In this document: piece after piece, positions 9,434 through 17,902 of the stretch
How positions within the stretch are numbered: position 1 is the first letter of the stretch
How the letters are laid out: every line of letters starts with the position of its first letter
Assembly (NCBI RefSeq): GCF_030814415.1
Contig: NZ_JAUSVB010000008.1
Coordinates: 1-64,000 of the forward strand
Direction of reading: 5' to 3'
DNA length: 64,000 nucleotides
From: Cellulomonas humilata
Lineage (GTDB): Bacteria > Actinomycetota > Actinomycetes > Actinomycetales > Cellulomonadaceae
The notes under the pieces: model-generated
What the model saw: the letters and a program-made list of their open reading frames with translations, nothing else
What the model was told of the DNA's origin: nothing
The model's database searches: none
Translations under genes and position numbers: made by a program

Positions 9434-9574
9434 CGCATCGACATGCAAGTCGACACCCTCGCTAGAAAAACCTCACCCACCTCACCTGCACCTGCTTGGG
9501 ACTTGCAGTGTAGGTGCCCTGGATCTACTGTTGCACCTGTATTCAAGATGCTGGCACAGTACAAGGAGCACACG

Positions 9575-10066
9575 ATGAACGTATCTACCGACCGCGCGGA
9601 CGCGGTGCTGACCAAGGCGCTTCGCGCTGCTGCTGAGGCCTTCCTCGCGGCCTTGGACGAGGGTGCCGGCGCTATCGCGAATGCCGCGACGGACGACGGC
9701 GAGCCCGCTGAGTACGACCCGCTGCACGACGCGCCGCTGTTCACTCCGAACCCGCAGAAGAGTGCGACCGAGGCCCAGCAGCAAATGGCCTGGATCACCT
9801 ACCTTGGGGCAATTGGTCGCCTGAACGCGGAGGAAGGACGCGGAGCCAACGCCAAGGAGATCTCCGAGTTCGCCAAGAAGGCTGGCTACATGGGCGGCAA
9901 CGCGGTCAACGGCTGGAACTCTCGTCCCGGCAGCCCGCGCGCCGTGGAGGTCGTGGACGGCGCGCGCTTCCTGAATGACGGCGCGCTCGGCTGGATCGAG
10001 AAGGACGCCGCGAAGCTCGGCATCAGGCTCGTGGGCGAGTTCTCCACCGTGCCTCGGCCGGAGTGA
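9575..10066 (+). CDS. Hypothetical protein, acidic N-terminal half
   Basis: 163 aa, ATG 9575 preceded by AAGGAG 8 nt away. The first half is Ala/Asp/Glu-rich (AAEAFLAALDEG). The second half (residues ~70-163) has a helix-turn-helix-like segment NAKEISEFAKKAGY followed by NGWNSRPGSPRAV, so DNA binding is possible. No family recognised. It stands alone between int and another small gene on the same strand. Confidence 0.65.
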   Translation: MNVSTDRADAVLTKALRAAAEAFLAALDEGAGAIANAATDDGEPAEYDPLHDAPLFTPNPQKSATEAQQQMAWITYLGAIGRLNAEEGRGANAKEISEFAKKAGYMGGNAVNGWNSRPGSPRAVEVVDGARFLNDGALGWIEKDAAKLGIRLVGEFSTVPRPE

Positions 10067-10242
10067 GACTGCCGCCGTCGGCGCTCAAACACGTTGCTTG
10101 AGACCTCCGGGGTGCGGCGGCAACCGCGAAGCAGAACGACCCACCCAGTCATCGCGCTGCGCCTGATCGGCGCAAGGCGGACGACCGGTGTGTCGCTCCA
10201 CCGAGATGAAGGCCGCGACCCAGGTGACCATATGCTTCGACC

Positions 10243-10584
10243 ATGTGGAGCGAGTCGAACAACTATGGGTTTGAGAACGAGCTGGACTACCTGCGCTCGC
10301 TCAAGAAGGACGACAGCTACACCTTCACCTATCCGTTCGAGTACATCGCGAAGAACCACGGGAACGACAACTACGACATCGCGACGACGGACATGTTTGT
10401 TCGTGTCGAATGGAGCGACACAGAAGCTGGCTACGCGATGGCCTACGACGTCCCCGAGATGTACAAGATCGACCCCTCCGAGGGGAACGGCGATGCCGCA
10501 AGCTTCTACGACAGTGCTGTGTCCTGGCGGTTGGAGGACGACCTCAACGCCCTCGGAATCGGATTCGAACTCCGAGCCTTCTAG
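10243..10584 (+). CDS. Small hypothetical protein, Tyr/Asp-rich
   Basis: 113 aa from ATG 10243. Composition is acidic and aromatic (NHGNDNYDIATTDMFVRVEW) and codon use is less GC-extreme than in neighbours, suggesting cargo. No motif or family recognised, no signal peptide or membrane segment. It is followed by a convergent gene on the minus strand. Confidence 0.55.
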   Translation: MWSESNNYGFENELDYLRSLKKDDSYTFTYPFEYIAKNHGNDNYDIATTDMFVRVEWSDTEAGYAMAYDVPEMYKIDPSEGNGDAASFYDSAVSWRLEDDLNALGIGFELRAF

Positions 10585-10739
10585 CGTTCTTCGCTAGCGA
10601 GAGCGCACACGCAGCCTCCCGTGGCGTCAAGCGCACCGCAGGCGCGGCAGTCACCTGCGCACCGAAGGCGCAAGACTTTCGTGGTGGTGTCGTCGGCCCG
10701 CGCGGACGTCGGCTCGGGCGACGCGCGACTCAAGACCGC

Positions 10740-11048
10740 TCAGAACATCTGGGGATCACCCTGGACGTGTGGCCGGCGTTGGTGGGCACGGATGGATCGG
10801 ATCGTCGCGCCGAGCGCGCCCAGATCTGTCGACGCGTTCTCTGGCGGCTCGTCGTCTTCGGTATGTCCCGGGACGGTGGCGAGCTGGATGAGGGCGTCGA
10901 CGTGCTCGGGAAGAAACCGGATCTTGCCCCGCCCGAACCTGAGATGCGGCACACGGCCGCGCCGCGCCTGCTCGCGGACCCACGAGGTCGAAATCCCGAA
11001 CGACTCGGCTATCTCCTCTGGCGTCGCCGCCGTGTAGTCGATGCCCAC
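10740..11048 (-). CDS. Small helix-turn-helix protein (excisionase/MerR-like)
   Basis: 102 aa from GTG 11048, which has AAGGAG 7 nt upstream (an ATG at 11063 lies before that site). The N-terminal part carries a wHTH of the excisionase type: TPEEIAESFGISTSWVREQARRG, then VPHLRFGRGKIRF, where the RFGRGKIRF wing is typical. The C-terminal ~45 residues are unstructured. It may act in excision or regulation of the conjugation operon. It is the distal gene of the minus-strand run, after two other HTH genes. Confidence 0.7.
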   Translation of the reverse strand: MGIDYTAATPEEIAESFGISTSWVREQARRGRVPHLRFGRGKIRFLPEHVDALIQLATVPGHTEDDEPPENASTDLGALGATIRSIRAHQRRPHVQGDPQMF

Positions 11049-11172
11049 CGCTGCTCCTTCCACTTGCCGATCCAGCGTTTCGCTCGGTGCTGCCGGTTTC
11101 GCGAGACGAAACCGGCCGATTTTCGGCGTATTTCTGGCTCGGCATCGCTGATCCGCACCGCCTGTGAACTGG

Positions 11173-11361
11173 TCAACGCCCTTCAGCGCAAAGAGCTTCG
11201 ACGTACGCGTCGAGTGCTGCGACGGGTACCCGGCGGCAGCTCCCGATCTTCACGCTTCCCAGAGTTCCCGCCAGGATCAACTCGTAGACCTTGGTGCGAC
11301 TGATGCCGAGCGCGCGAGCGACCTCTTCGGTTGTGAGCAGCAACTTCGTCCCGACCGTCAT
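11173..11361 (-). CDS. xis: Excisionase-family DNA-binding protein
   Basis: 62 aa from ATG 11361, 2 nt after the stop of the preceding HTH gene. The whole protein is one winged HTH: LLTTEEVARALGISRTKVYELI followed by the wing (GSVKIGSCRRVP) and a helix. This is the compact Xis/AlpA-type fold that ICEs use to steer the integrase towards excision. Which of the three small HTH proteins here is the true excisionase cannot be told from sequence. Confidence 0.75.
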   Translation of the reverse strand: MTVGTKLLLTTEEVARALGISRTKVYELILAGTLGSVKIGSCRRVPVAALDAYVEALCAEGR

Positions 11362-11363
11362 GG

Positions 11364-11588
11364 TCAGCTTCGAGGGGAGGGAGGGCTGGTAGGAAGACCC
11401 GCGATGTACTGCTCGAGATCGGGAAGGCGGATGCGCCGTAGCCGTTCGCCGACCAGCACGGAGGGGAGCAGACCCGAAGCAAGCAGGCCGTAGACGGTGT
11501 CTCGACCGCAGCCCAGCTCGGCGGCGACATCCGCGACGGACAGCAGCATCCGGGCGCGCGGCGCCTCGTCGACATGCAGTGTGCTCAT
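11364..11588 (-). CDS. HTH protein, excisionase/MerR-type
   Basis: 74 aa from ATG 11588, with TAGGAGT 5 nt upstream. One wHTH domain: LLSVADVAAELGCGRDTVYGLL, then VLVGERLRRIRLPDLEQYI. It starts 8 nt after the prim-pol stop and ends 2 nt before the next HTH gene, so it is part of the replication/excision operon. It probably regulates replication or excision. Confidence 0.75.
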   Translation of the reverse strand: MSTLHVDEAPRARMLLSVADVAAELGCGRDTVYGLLASGLLPSVLVGERLRRIRLPDLEQYIAGLPTSPPSPRS

Positions 11589-11596
11589 CGGTACTC

Positions 11597-12421
11597 CTAC
11601 CGAAAGATCGCAGATGGGGACGAGGCGGGGCCGTGGGCGATGATCCGTTGCGCGCTGGCGATGGTGAGTTTCGCCTGCCGTCTGGGCAGGCCGGCGGTCA
11701 CCGCGGCGTCCACGAGCGGGTCGAGATCGCCGATGCCGGCCTCGGCTGCGCGGCAGGCGGCCCAGAACAGGGCGTTGTTGCGATTGCCGGCCGGTTGCCG
11801 CGCCACGTGGGACGCGAGCCAGGCGGTCCGCTGCGCGTCGGACGCGTCGACGGGCTCGCGCCGCGGTGAGCGTGCCGGGGCGGGCGGCGCGACCAGACGG
11901 GTCACGCGGGCCCAGTCGAGCGGCTGGCCGGGCGCCGTGACGGCGCGGATGACCTCGTACCTGCGTGAGTACGCCTTCGTCTGCCCGAGGGACGGCGGCA
12001 GGAGCACGTAGCCGCCCGTCGCTCGGAAGTCGATGTGCTGTTCGCGCAGCGACCCGTTCCGCTGGCTCGTTCCGGGGTAGTGCAGGTGCAGGCCACCCGA
12101 CGGAGTGCGAATCGCGCGCTGCCACCCGTCGAGCGCGCCGGCGACCGTCGCCCGGCGGTAGGCGGCCCACCCGTTCCCTTCGGGACGAACGTCGATGTCG
12201 AGCACGTCGAATCCCGGCGCACCAGTCGGGGTCGCGATGTTCGCCTGCGGCCGCCAGGACCACCACTCGAGGATCTGATCGGGATCGGTGGTGGCGTCCA
12301 GGAAGCCGCTGCTCGTCAGCGGGGTCTTGCCGCCGGGCAGGCACGGGAAGACGCGAATGCCGCTCTCGGCGTAGGTCAGCGCGTGCGTGAGCAGGTCCGG
12401 TGCGGTGTCGGTGGCGGTCAC
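11597..12421 (-). CDS. Bifunctional DNA primase/polymerase (prim-pol) replication protein
   Basis: 274 aa from GTG 12421 (GAGGAGG 8 nt upstream; GTGA overlaps the preceding stop). The archaeo-eukaryotic primase-like N-terminal domain is visible: ALTYAESGIRVFPCLPGGKTPL, then GAPGFDVLDIDVRPEGNG (metal-binding DID), TPSGGLHLHYPG (histidine motif) and HIDFRATGGYVLLPPS. The ~80-residue C-terminal tail is helical. Actinobacterial ICEs use such proteins to start autonomous or rolling replication after excision. There is no helicase domain in this protein; the relaxase supplies one elsewhere. Confidence 0.88.
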   Translation of the reverse strand: MTATDTAPDLLTHALTYAESGIRVFPCLPGGKTPLTSSGFLDATTDPDQILEWWSWRPQANIATPTGAPGFDVLDIDVRPEGNGWAAYRRATVAGALDGWQRAIRTPSGGLHLHYPGTSQRNGSLREQHIDFRATGGYVLLPPSLGQTKAYSRRYEVIRAVTAPGQPLDWARVTRLVAPPAPARSPRREPVDASDAQRTAWLASHVARQPAGNRNNALFWAACRAAEAGIGDLDPLVDAAVTAGLPRRQAKLTIASAQRIIAHGPASSPSAIFR

Positions 12422-12903
12422 GTTCGCGTCCTCCTCGTCGACGGCAGCGTTGTGGGCGGGAGTTCTTCGCCTGCGCACGCGTCCGGCGGCAGAGCCACCC
12501 ATGGCGGAACCGGATCGGCTCGATGCTCGCCCGCCCGGCATCCGGTCCGGCCCGCCCAGAGCTGAAGCCGGCCTCGGGCATTGCCGAGGATCTGGTGCCA
12601 TTCGGCAGGGCCCATGGGGCTGCCGGCGTGGTCGAAGCACGCGCGGTGCGCCGTGTGGAGGGCGGAGAGCTCCTCGACGAGCGCGTTGTGCTCGGCCCAG
12701 CACGGCGGGACCTCGCGGTGATCGAGGGCGTAGCGGCTCACCAGCCAGTGCACCCATAGCTGCAGGGCGTCGTGAGCGGCGCGGGCGTCAGCGCCACCGA
12801 GCCGGGACCAGTCGACGGGCCGGGGTGTGCGCCCGAGGATGCGGTCGACGAGCTCGTCGCCATCCAACAGATGGTCGTCGGCCGCGAGATCGTCATCGGT
12901 CAC
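12418..12903 (-). CDS. DUF4913-family protein
   Basis: 161 aa. GTG 12903 makes a GTGA overlap with the preceding stop; GTG 12912 is also possible. The recognisable core is WVHWLVSRYALDHREVPPCW, then HNALVEELSALHTAHRACF and GPAEWHQILGNARGRL, matching my memory of DUF4913, a family common in actinobacterial ICEs between the coupling ATPase and the replication genes. The function is unknown. The end overlaps the prim-pol start by 4 bp, so the two are coupled. Confidence 0.7.
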   Translation of the reverse strand: MTDDDLAADDHLLDGDELVDRILGRTPRPVDWSRLGGADARAAHDALQLWVHWLVSRYALDHREVPPCWAEHNALVEELSALHTAHRACFDHAGSPMGPAEWHQILGNARGRLQLWAGRTGCRAGEHRADPVPPWVALPPDACAGEELPPTTLPSTRRTRT

Positions 12904-14309
12904 GCGATCCACGTGGCCGCCGCAGCCCGTCGAAGCTGATCAAACCCGTGCGTGAGCGCAGGCCAGCCAGGCTTGCTAGGGCGCATCGCGCTCTGGCGGC
13001 GTTCCAGTGCGCTGCGCAAGGCCGCGGTCGCGTCGGTGGCAGCGGGGCCAGCGGCTCGTTCGGGACCGGTGATAGCCGCAACGTTTGCCAGGCCGCTCCG
13101 GATCTCGGCCGACGCCTCCTCCAGCGGACGCAGGAACGGGACCATGTCGGCGCGGTTCGCCAGGCGCCACAGATAGCGGGGCTGCTCAGAGCGGTCGCGG
13201 ATCGCGACGCTATGAGAGCGCACAGACGTTTCAACAGCCTGAACGAGCCCAGCGGTTGCTAGTGCAGCCGCCCGGGCGTAACCGATCAGCGCCGGTACGG
13301 CGGCATGGGCGTCGGCTGGGTGCCGCGCCAACGGGTCCAGGACGTTCCGGAGGCTGGTGTCGATCTCTCGAGCCTGGGCCCCGACGACCGCGCTGTGTGC
13401 GGTAAGCGATCCGACGATGGCGCGGTGCGCGACAACGGCACCCGCCAGGGCGTCGCCGTGCAGCTCGAGGACGACGGCGGTGAGCGTGGCCGGCCCGGTC
13501 GGCGGGCTGAGCCGAGCGCGATCGGCCGAGCGAAGCGCCGCCGCGGCGGCACGCGACGTCTGTGCAAGGACACGAGTGACGGCGAGCAGGTCGCCGATGG
13601 CCGGATCGCGGCGCACGAGAAGCAGGCTCAAGTTGGTTGTGGCCGGCGCAAGATGCCACACATCGCTCACGGTCTGGGGTCGGTGTCCGCGCCCGGGCGG
13701 GAGCCGGATCGCAGACGTGGCCGGTGCAGGTTCGTCGCCTGCGAGCCTGGACACCTCGCGAGCCGCCAGCGCCAGCGCGGCCATGGCACGACGGGACACG
13801 TTCGATGCGTCGCCGTCCACCGCGAGAACCCGCAACACGTCGAGGCGTGCGATGGCCAGCACCTCGGCCAGGGAAGCGACCGTTCGGACCACACCCCATC
13901 GCTCCTCCTCACTGAGCTGTGCGGCGTGGGCCGTGATGGCGTGAGTCATGCCCGCCATGGAAACGACGAGCCCCGTCCACTGAGCCGCCCTGCTCGTCGC
14001 TGCCTTGGGGTCCGTAGGCGCTCCGCTCCACCGGGCGGAGGGAGGCCCGAGGTCGTAAGAGCCCGGGAGGCGGGGGAGCGCCGCCAGGCCTGTGACGAGC
14101 TGCTGCACGGGATGGCGGGCCACCTCCGCGACGCCGGAGTCCGGCTTGCGTGCAGTGAGGTCAGTGGCCGCGACGATTGTCTCCAAGAGGAGCGCGGCAA
14201 GGTCGTTCTGCAGCGCTGCGACGAGCAACCCGTCATCGTCCGAGGGTTCCGCGGTCAGCGCCTGTGCAGCGAACCGTGCGGCACGGGCAGACGCGGCGGA
14301 GGGTGTCAT
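12900..14309 (-). CDS. Hypothetical Ala-rich helical protein of the transfer operon
   Basis: 469 aa from ATG 14309, whose ATGA overlaps the stop of the upstream gene. The composition is rich in Ala, Arg and Leu with almost no beta-strand pattern, so the protein is predicted to be mostly helical. No signal peptide, no clear membrane segment and no motif I recognise. It is joined by 4-bp overlaps on both sides in the coupling-protein to prim-pol block, suggesting a role in DNA processing or transfer. Confidence 0.65.
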   Translation of the reverse strand: MTPSAASARAARFAAQALTAEPSDDDGLLVAALQNDLAALLLETIVAATDLTARKPDSGVAEVARHPVQQLVTGLAALPRLPGSYDLGPPSARWSGAPTDPKAATSRAAQWTGLVVSMAGMTHAITAHAAQLSEEERWGVVRTVASLAEVLAIARLDVLRVLAVDGDASNVSRRAMAALALAAREVSRLAGDEPAPATSAIRLPPGRGHRPQTVSDVWHLAPATTNLSLLLVRRDPAIGDLLAVTRVLAQTSRAAAAALRSADRARLSPPTGPATLTAVVLELHGDALAGAVVAHRAIVGSLTAHSAVVGAQAREIDTSLRNVLDPLARHPADAHAAVPALIGYARAAALATAGLVQAVETSVRSHSVAIRDRSEQPRYLWRLANRADMVPFLRPLEEASAEIRSGLANVAAITGPERAAGPAATDATAALRSALERRQSAMRPSKPGWPALTHGFDQLRRAAAATWIA

Positions 14310-14659
14310 CGCCACGGTTGGCCGTCGCAGGTCGACTCCATTGGCAGCAAGCGGCCTGCCTCGTCGAGGTGGTCCAGTGCTCTCGCCAGCGGGGGCAACG
14401 TCTCAGCTGGCGCCGTCGCCACGTAGGTACGCAGCGTCGATCGCGCGCGGTCGACAAGCTCCGTCGCGTCCAGGTGCCCGGCTCGAGGCGGCTCGACCAA
14501 CCCGAGTGACCCGGTCAGGTCCAGCTCGTCCCAGGTACCGCAGAGCGCGAGCGCGCCGGCGGACGGGGTCACGCACGCCTCCAAAGCGAGCGCGAGCCAC
14601 CCTCGGGCTGTCGCGACAGCGTCGTCGGGCGGGGTGGTGGGCGGGGTGCTGGATAGCAT
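14306..14659 (-). CDS. Small hypothetical protein of the transfer operon
   Basis: 117 aa from ATG 14659 with an AAAGGAG site 7 nt upstream. Acidic, Ala/Leu-rich, helical. It lies after the VirD4 gene and overlaps the next gene by ATGA. No motif or family recognised. Confidence 0.6.
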   Translation of the reverse strand: MLSSTPPTTPPDDAVATARGWLALALEACVTPSAGALALCGTWDELDLTGSLGLVEPPRAGHLDATELVDRARSTLRTYVATAPAETLPPLARALDHLDEAGRLLPMESTCDGQPWR

Positions 14660-14734
14660 GGCAGTCTCCTTTCGTCATCCAGGGAGACCTCGATGCGCGC
14701 ACCGTCCGTCGCGCGAAGTGTGCGCGGCGCAAGC

Positions 14735-16501
14735 TCAGCTCCGGCTCGCGGGCACCATCTGTTGCTCCATACCGTCGCGTGCATCACGAAGAGCGGCCGA
14801 GTCGTGGCGGTCTGTCCACGCCATGAGGTCGAGAACGATCGGCGGCGCCGTGCGCAGCAGCAGAACGGCTGTCCCGAAGGGCAGCGTGCGAAGCCGGGAG
14901 GTTTCCATCACCGGCACCCGCCGCCACGACGACGACGTCGACCGCCCGCCGCGTGGATCTCGGGAGACGGTCGTCGTCTCCTCATCGCGGTCGCCGATGA
15001 GCGCAGCAAGGTCGGTGAGGTCGCGAGCGTTGGAGCCGCCGCCAAGGATGACCTTCACGATGGCGGCGTCCCACAGCGTGCCGGCCTGCTGCTCGCCCCA
15101 CTTGTCGCGGGCCTGCGACAGCGACTGGAGCACGGCCAGGGTCGTCACCCCTGATCCGCCACCCTCGGACATCAGCGCGGGTAGCGACGGCAGGGGAGCG
15201 AGGTTCCCGATCTCGTCGAGCGCGAGCAGCAGGGGCGGGTCGAGTCGAGCGCCGGGGGAGCTCGCCGCGATGCGGCGTGCGCTCTCGACCATGTCTTCGA
15301 CGAGCGCGGCGACGAGCGGCGCGGCGGCGCCGGCACCGGATGCGGTGCCGAGCACGTAGAGCGTCCCTCGAGCGCGCAGGAAGGACGAGGGGTCGAACGA
15401 CTCGTCGTCCGTCGGCGTGACCGCGTCGAGCACCCGCGGATCGGCGAGTGCGGACAAGGCCTGGCGCACGCCGAGCCAGATCGAGTCGCGGGTGCGGGGG
15501 TCGGCGTGCGCTGCTTGCTCGAGGGCGTTGTCCCAGCCCGGCGCAGCTCCGTCACGTCCGAGAATCGTGATCGCCTCGGTCACCGCGGCTGGCTCCAGCG
15601 ACCACCGGTACAGATCGCGGGCGGTGCGCTGGTCGAGGGCGGCGGCGTGCAGAAGCGCGCGCAGCACGGACTCGGTCTGGCCCTGCCAGAAGTCGCCGCC
15701 CTCGACCGTACGAGACATGCCGGTGCCAGCAGCCAGACCGCGTGCCCGGATCATCGCCACCTGCGGCGTCTCGCAACCGCGAACTGGAGACCAGCGCAGC
15801 CCGTCGGGGATCCCAGTGGCGAGCTGCTGCGGGTCGAACACGGCCACTGGTCCCAGTGCTCGTCGGGCTTGGTAAGTCACCGCGAGGTTGTCTGGTCGTG
15901 TGGACGTGGTCACGACTGCCCCGGGTGCGTCCAGGATCGTGGGGACAACCAGGTGAAGGCCCTTGCCGGAGCGCGGCGGTCCGACGACCAAGATCGAGTC
16001 CTCGACCGACGCCCAGGCAGCGACGCCGCGGGACCTGCCGAGGAGGTAGCCGACCTCTCGCGGATGCGGACGGACCAGCGACGGTCGGGCATGCCGGGCT
16101 CGTCGCACGACCGACCGCGAGCCAGCCGCCTGACGCACCTCGCTCGCCGACGCCGTGCCGGGCAAGTTCCGGGGGTCCCGACGACGTGCGTGGGCGCCCC
16201 CGCGCCACAACCGCACGAGGAACAACGCGGCAGTCGAGGCGGCCAGCACGACAAAAGCGGTGACCGCCCAGCACAGCACTGGTCCCGGCATCGGGGTCCC
16301 CCAGGCGGTGGTGGGGTCTCCGGGGTGGCGGAGGAGCCCTATTGGCCCTTCGAGGCCCCACGGCGGTGCCGTCCGACCGGTGAGCGCAGCGGCGACTGCC
16401 GCGCCGACCCAGAGAAGCCCTGCCACGCCGAGAACTCCGAATAGAGCGCCGAGCAACAGGTTGGTCAGGCTGGACGACGATGTTTCCGACCGGTCAGTCA
16501 T
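14735..16501 (-). CDS. Type IV coupling protein (VirD4/TraG family)
   Basis: 588 aa from ATG 16501 (ATGA overlap with the VirB4-like gene). Two N-terminal membrane segments (LLLGALFGVLGVAGLLWVG and VLCWAVTAFVVLAAS) are followed by the ATPase domain with Walker A GPPRSGKG, the strand LLLALDEIGNL (Walker B) and a TraM-recognition-like C-terminal part (TLAVLQSLSQARDKWG). VirD4 proteins bind the relaxase-DNA complex and hand it to the mating channel. It fits with the MobF relaxase encoded at 27969. Confidence 0.9.
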   Translation of the reverse strand: MTDRSETSSSSLTNLLLGALFGVLGVAGLLWVGAAVAAALTGRTAPPWGLEGPIGLLRHPGDPTTAWGTPMPGPVLCWAVTAFVVLAASTAALFLVRLWRGGAHARRRDPRNLPGTASASEVRQAAGSRSVVRRARHARPSLVRPHPREVGYLLGRSRGVAAWASVEDSILVVGPPRSGKGLHLVVPTILDAPGAVVTTSTRPDNLAVTYQARRALGPVAVFDPQQLATGIPDGLRWSPVRGCETPQVAMIRARGLAAGTGMSRTVEGGDFWQGQTESVLRALLHAAALDQRTARDLYRWSLEPAAVTEAITILGRDGAAPGWDNALEQAAHADPRTRDSIWLGVRQALSALADPRVLDAVTPTDDESFDPSSFLRARGTLYVLGTASGAGAAAPLVAALVEDMVESARRIAASSPGARLDPPLLLALDEIGNLAPLPSLPALMSEGGGSGVTTLAVLQSLSQARDKWGEQQAGTLWDAAIVKVILGGGSNARDLTDLAALIGDRDEETTTVSRDPRGGRSTSSSWRRVPVMETSRLRTLPFGTAVLLLRTAPPIVLDLMAWTDRHDSAALRDARDGMEQQMVPASRS

Positions 16502-17901
16502 TGCGTACCCGCCGACATTCGCAGCGTCGTGTCGAACAGGGCGTGCTCGCCACGGGTGAGCTGATGCTGGACCACGAAGGCCCTGTCGCGGATGCGCCAT
16601 AGGCCCTGACCGAGCCCGAGCGTCGGCAGCAGGTCTGTCTCGGTCTGCGTGAGCCCGAGCACGGCGGCCGACCCGCTCAGCTGGTCGCTCTCCTGTCGGT
16701 ACACGATCCGTGTGGAGCAGTCGGCGAGCAGGCCGCGGGCGAGCGCCCGTGCCTCCGACCCCTGATCACCGATCGCGTCGAGGTCCGAGAGCCGGTGGAT
16801 AACCATGAGGTTGGCGATTCCGTAGGCGCGCGAGAGCTTCCACTGGGTCTGCATGCGTCTGATCAGCGCTGGGTGCCGCAGCACTCGCCATGCCTCGTCG
16901 TAGACGACCCAGCGCCGACCCCCGTCGGGGTCGAGCAGTGCGCCCTCCATCCAGGCGGACGCGCACGTCATCACCAGTGACAGCAGAGTGTCGTTCCCCG
17001 AGACGGCAGACAGGTCGAGGGTGACCATTGGCGCGTCGGAGTCGAACGGCACGCTGGACGGACCGTCGAAGATTCCGGCGAGGTCCCCGTGGACGAGCCG
17101 ACGCAGCGCGTGCGCGACCTCGCGCCCGTCCGCACGCAGCAGGAGTGTCTCTGCATCGTCGACGCCGCGCGGATCGATCAGGCGGTCGACGACGAGCGGC
17201 AGAGTCGGATCTGGTGACGTAGCGACGACGGCGACGAGTGCTGTGTCCAGGGCGGTGTGCTCGACCGGCCGCAGCGGACGGGCGAGAACGGTCTCGGCGA
17301 GCACACCCATCAGCTCGCGCCGTCGCGCAGCCACGACCCCACTCCACTGCGCCTCAGTCAGCCCGCTCGGCCTATGTCCGGCGTCCAGCGGGTTGAGGCG
17401 GGTCGGCAGCCCGTGCCCGAGGGCGATCGTCCGCCCGCCAAGGGCGGCAGCGACCGCGGTCCACTCGCCCTTCGGGTCGCCCGGGACATAGATCCGCACA
17501 CCGAAGGCGGACGAGCGAGTCGCGAGCGCCTTGGCCAATGCGGACTTGCCGGTGCCGATGACCCCCGCGAGGAGCACGTTCGGGTTCGTCAGGACGCCTT
17601 GCTGGTACAGCACCCATGGGTCGTAGACGAACGCACCACCGGACAGCAGGTCCGAACCGACGAGCACCCCGGCCGAACCGAGTCCCGCTTCAGCGAGGAA
17701 CGGGTACGCGCCGGCCAGAGTCGCCGAGGTGGCGGCGTGCGGGGGCACGGCGAACCGCAGCCATGACCGTAGCGCCCGTGGTCCCGGCTCGCCGGCACGC
17801 GGCAGATACCTGGTCCCTGGTGACGACGATGCGCGCGAAGCTCGTGAACGGTCCGCCGGTGAATCGTGGCGGACGTCAAGGAGTCGTTGCTTCGTGTGCA
17901 T
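16498..17901 (-). CDS. VirB4-like conjugation ATPase
   Basis: 467 aa from ATG 17901, one base after the stop of the SCO6880-like gene. Walker A is GVIGTGKSALAKAL, Walker B is WVVYDEAWRVL, and the C-terminal region has the FTPase-type HRLSDLDAIGDQG motif of VirB4/TraE ATPases. It corresponds to the ATPase half of VirB4; in actinobacteria the N-terminal part is replaced by the separate SCO6880 protein encoded just before. It powers assembly or operation of the type IV secretion channel. Confidence 0.88.
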   Translation of the reverse strand: MHTKQRLLDVRHDSPADRSRASRASSSPGTRYLPRAGEPGPRALRSWLRFAVPPHAATSATLAGAYPFLAEAGLGSAGVLVGSDLLSGGAFVYDPWVLYQQGVLTNPNVLLAGVIGTGKSALAKALATRSSAFGVRIYVPGDPKGEWTAVAAALGGRTIALGHGLPTRLNPLDAGHRPSGLTEAQWSGVVAARRRELMGVLAETVLARPLRPVEHTALDTALVAVVATSPDPTLPLVVDRLIDPRGVDDAETLLLRADGREVAHALRRLVHGDLAGIFDGPSSVPFDSDAPMVTLDLSAVSGNDTLLSLVMTCASAWMEGALLDPDGGRRWVVYDEAWRVLRHPALIRRMQTQWKLSRAYGIANLMVIHRLSDLDAIGDQGSEARALARGLLADCSTRIVYRQESDQLSGSAAVLGLTQTETDLLPTLGLGQGLWRIRDRAFVVQHQLTRGEHALFDTTLRMSAGTQ

Positions 17902-17902
17902 G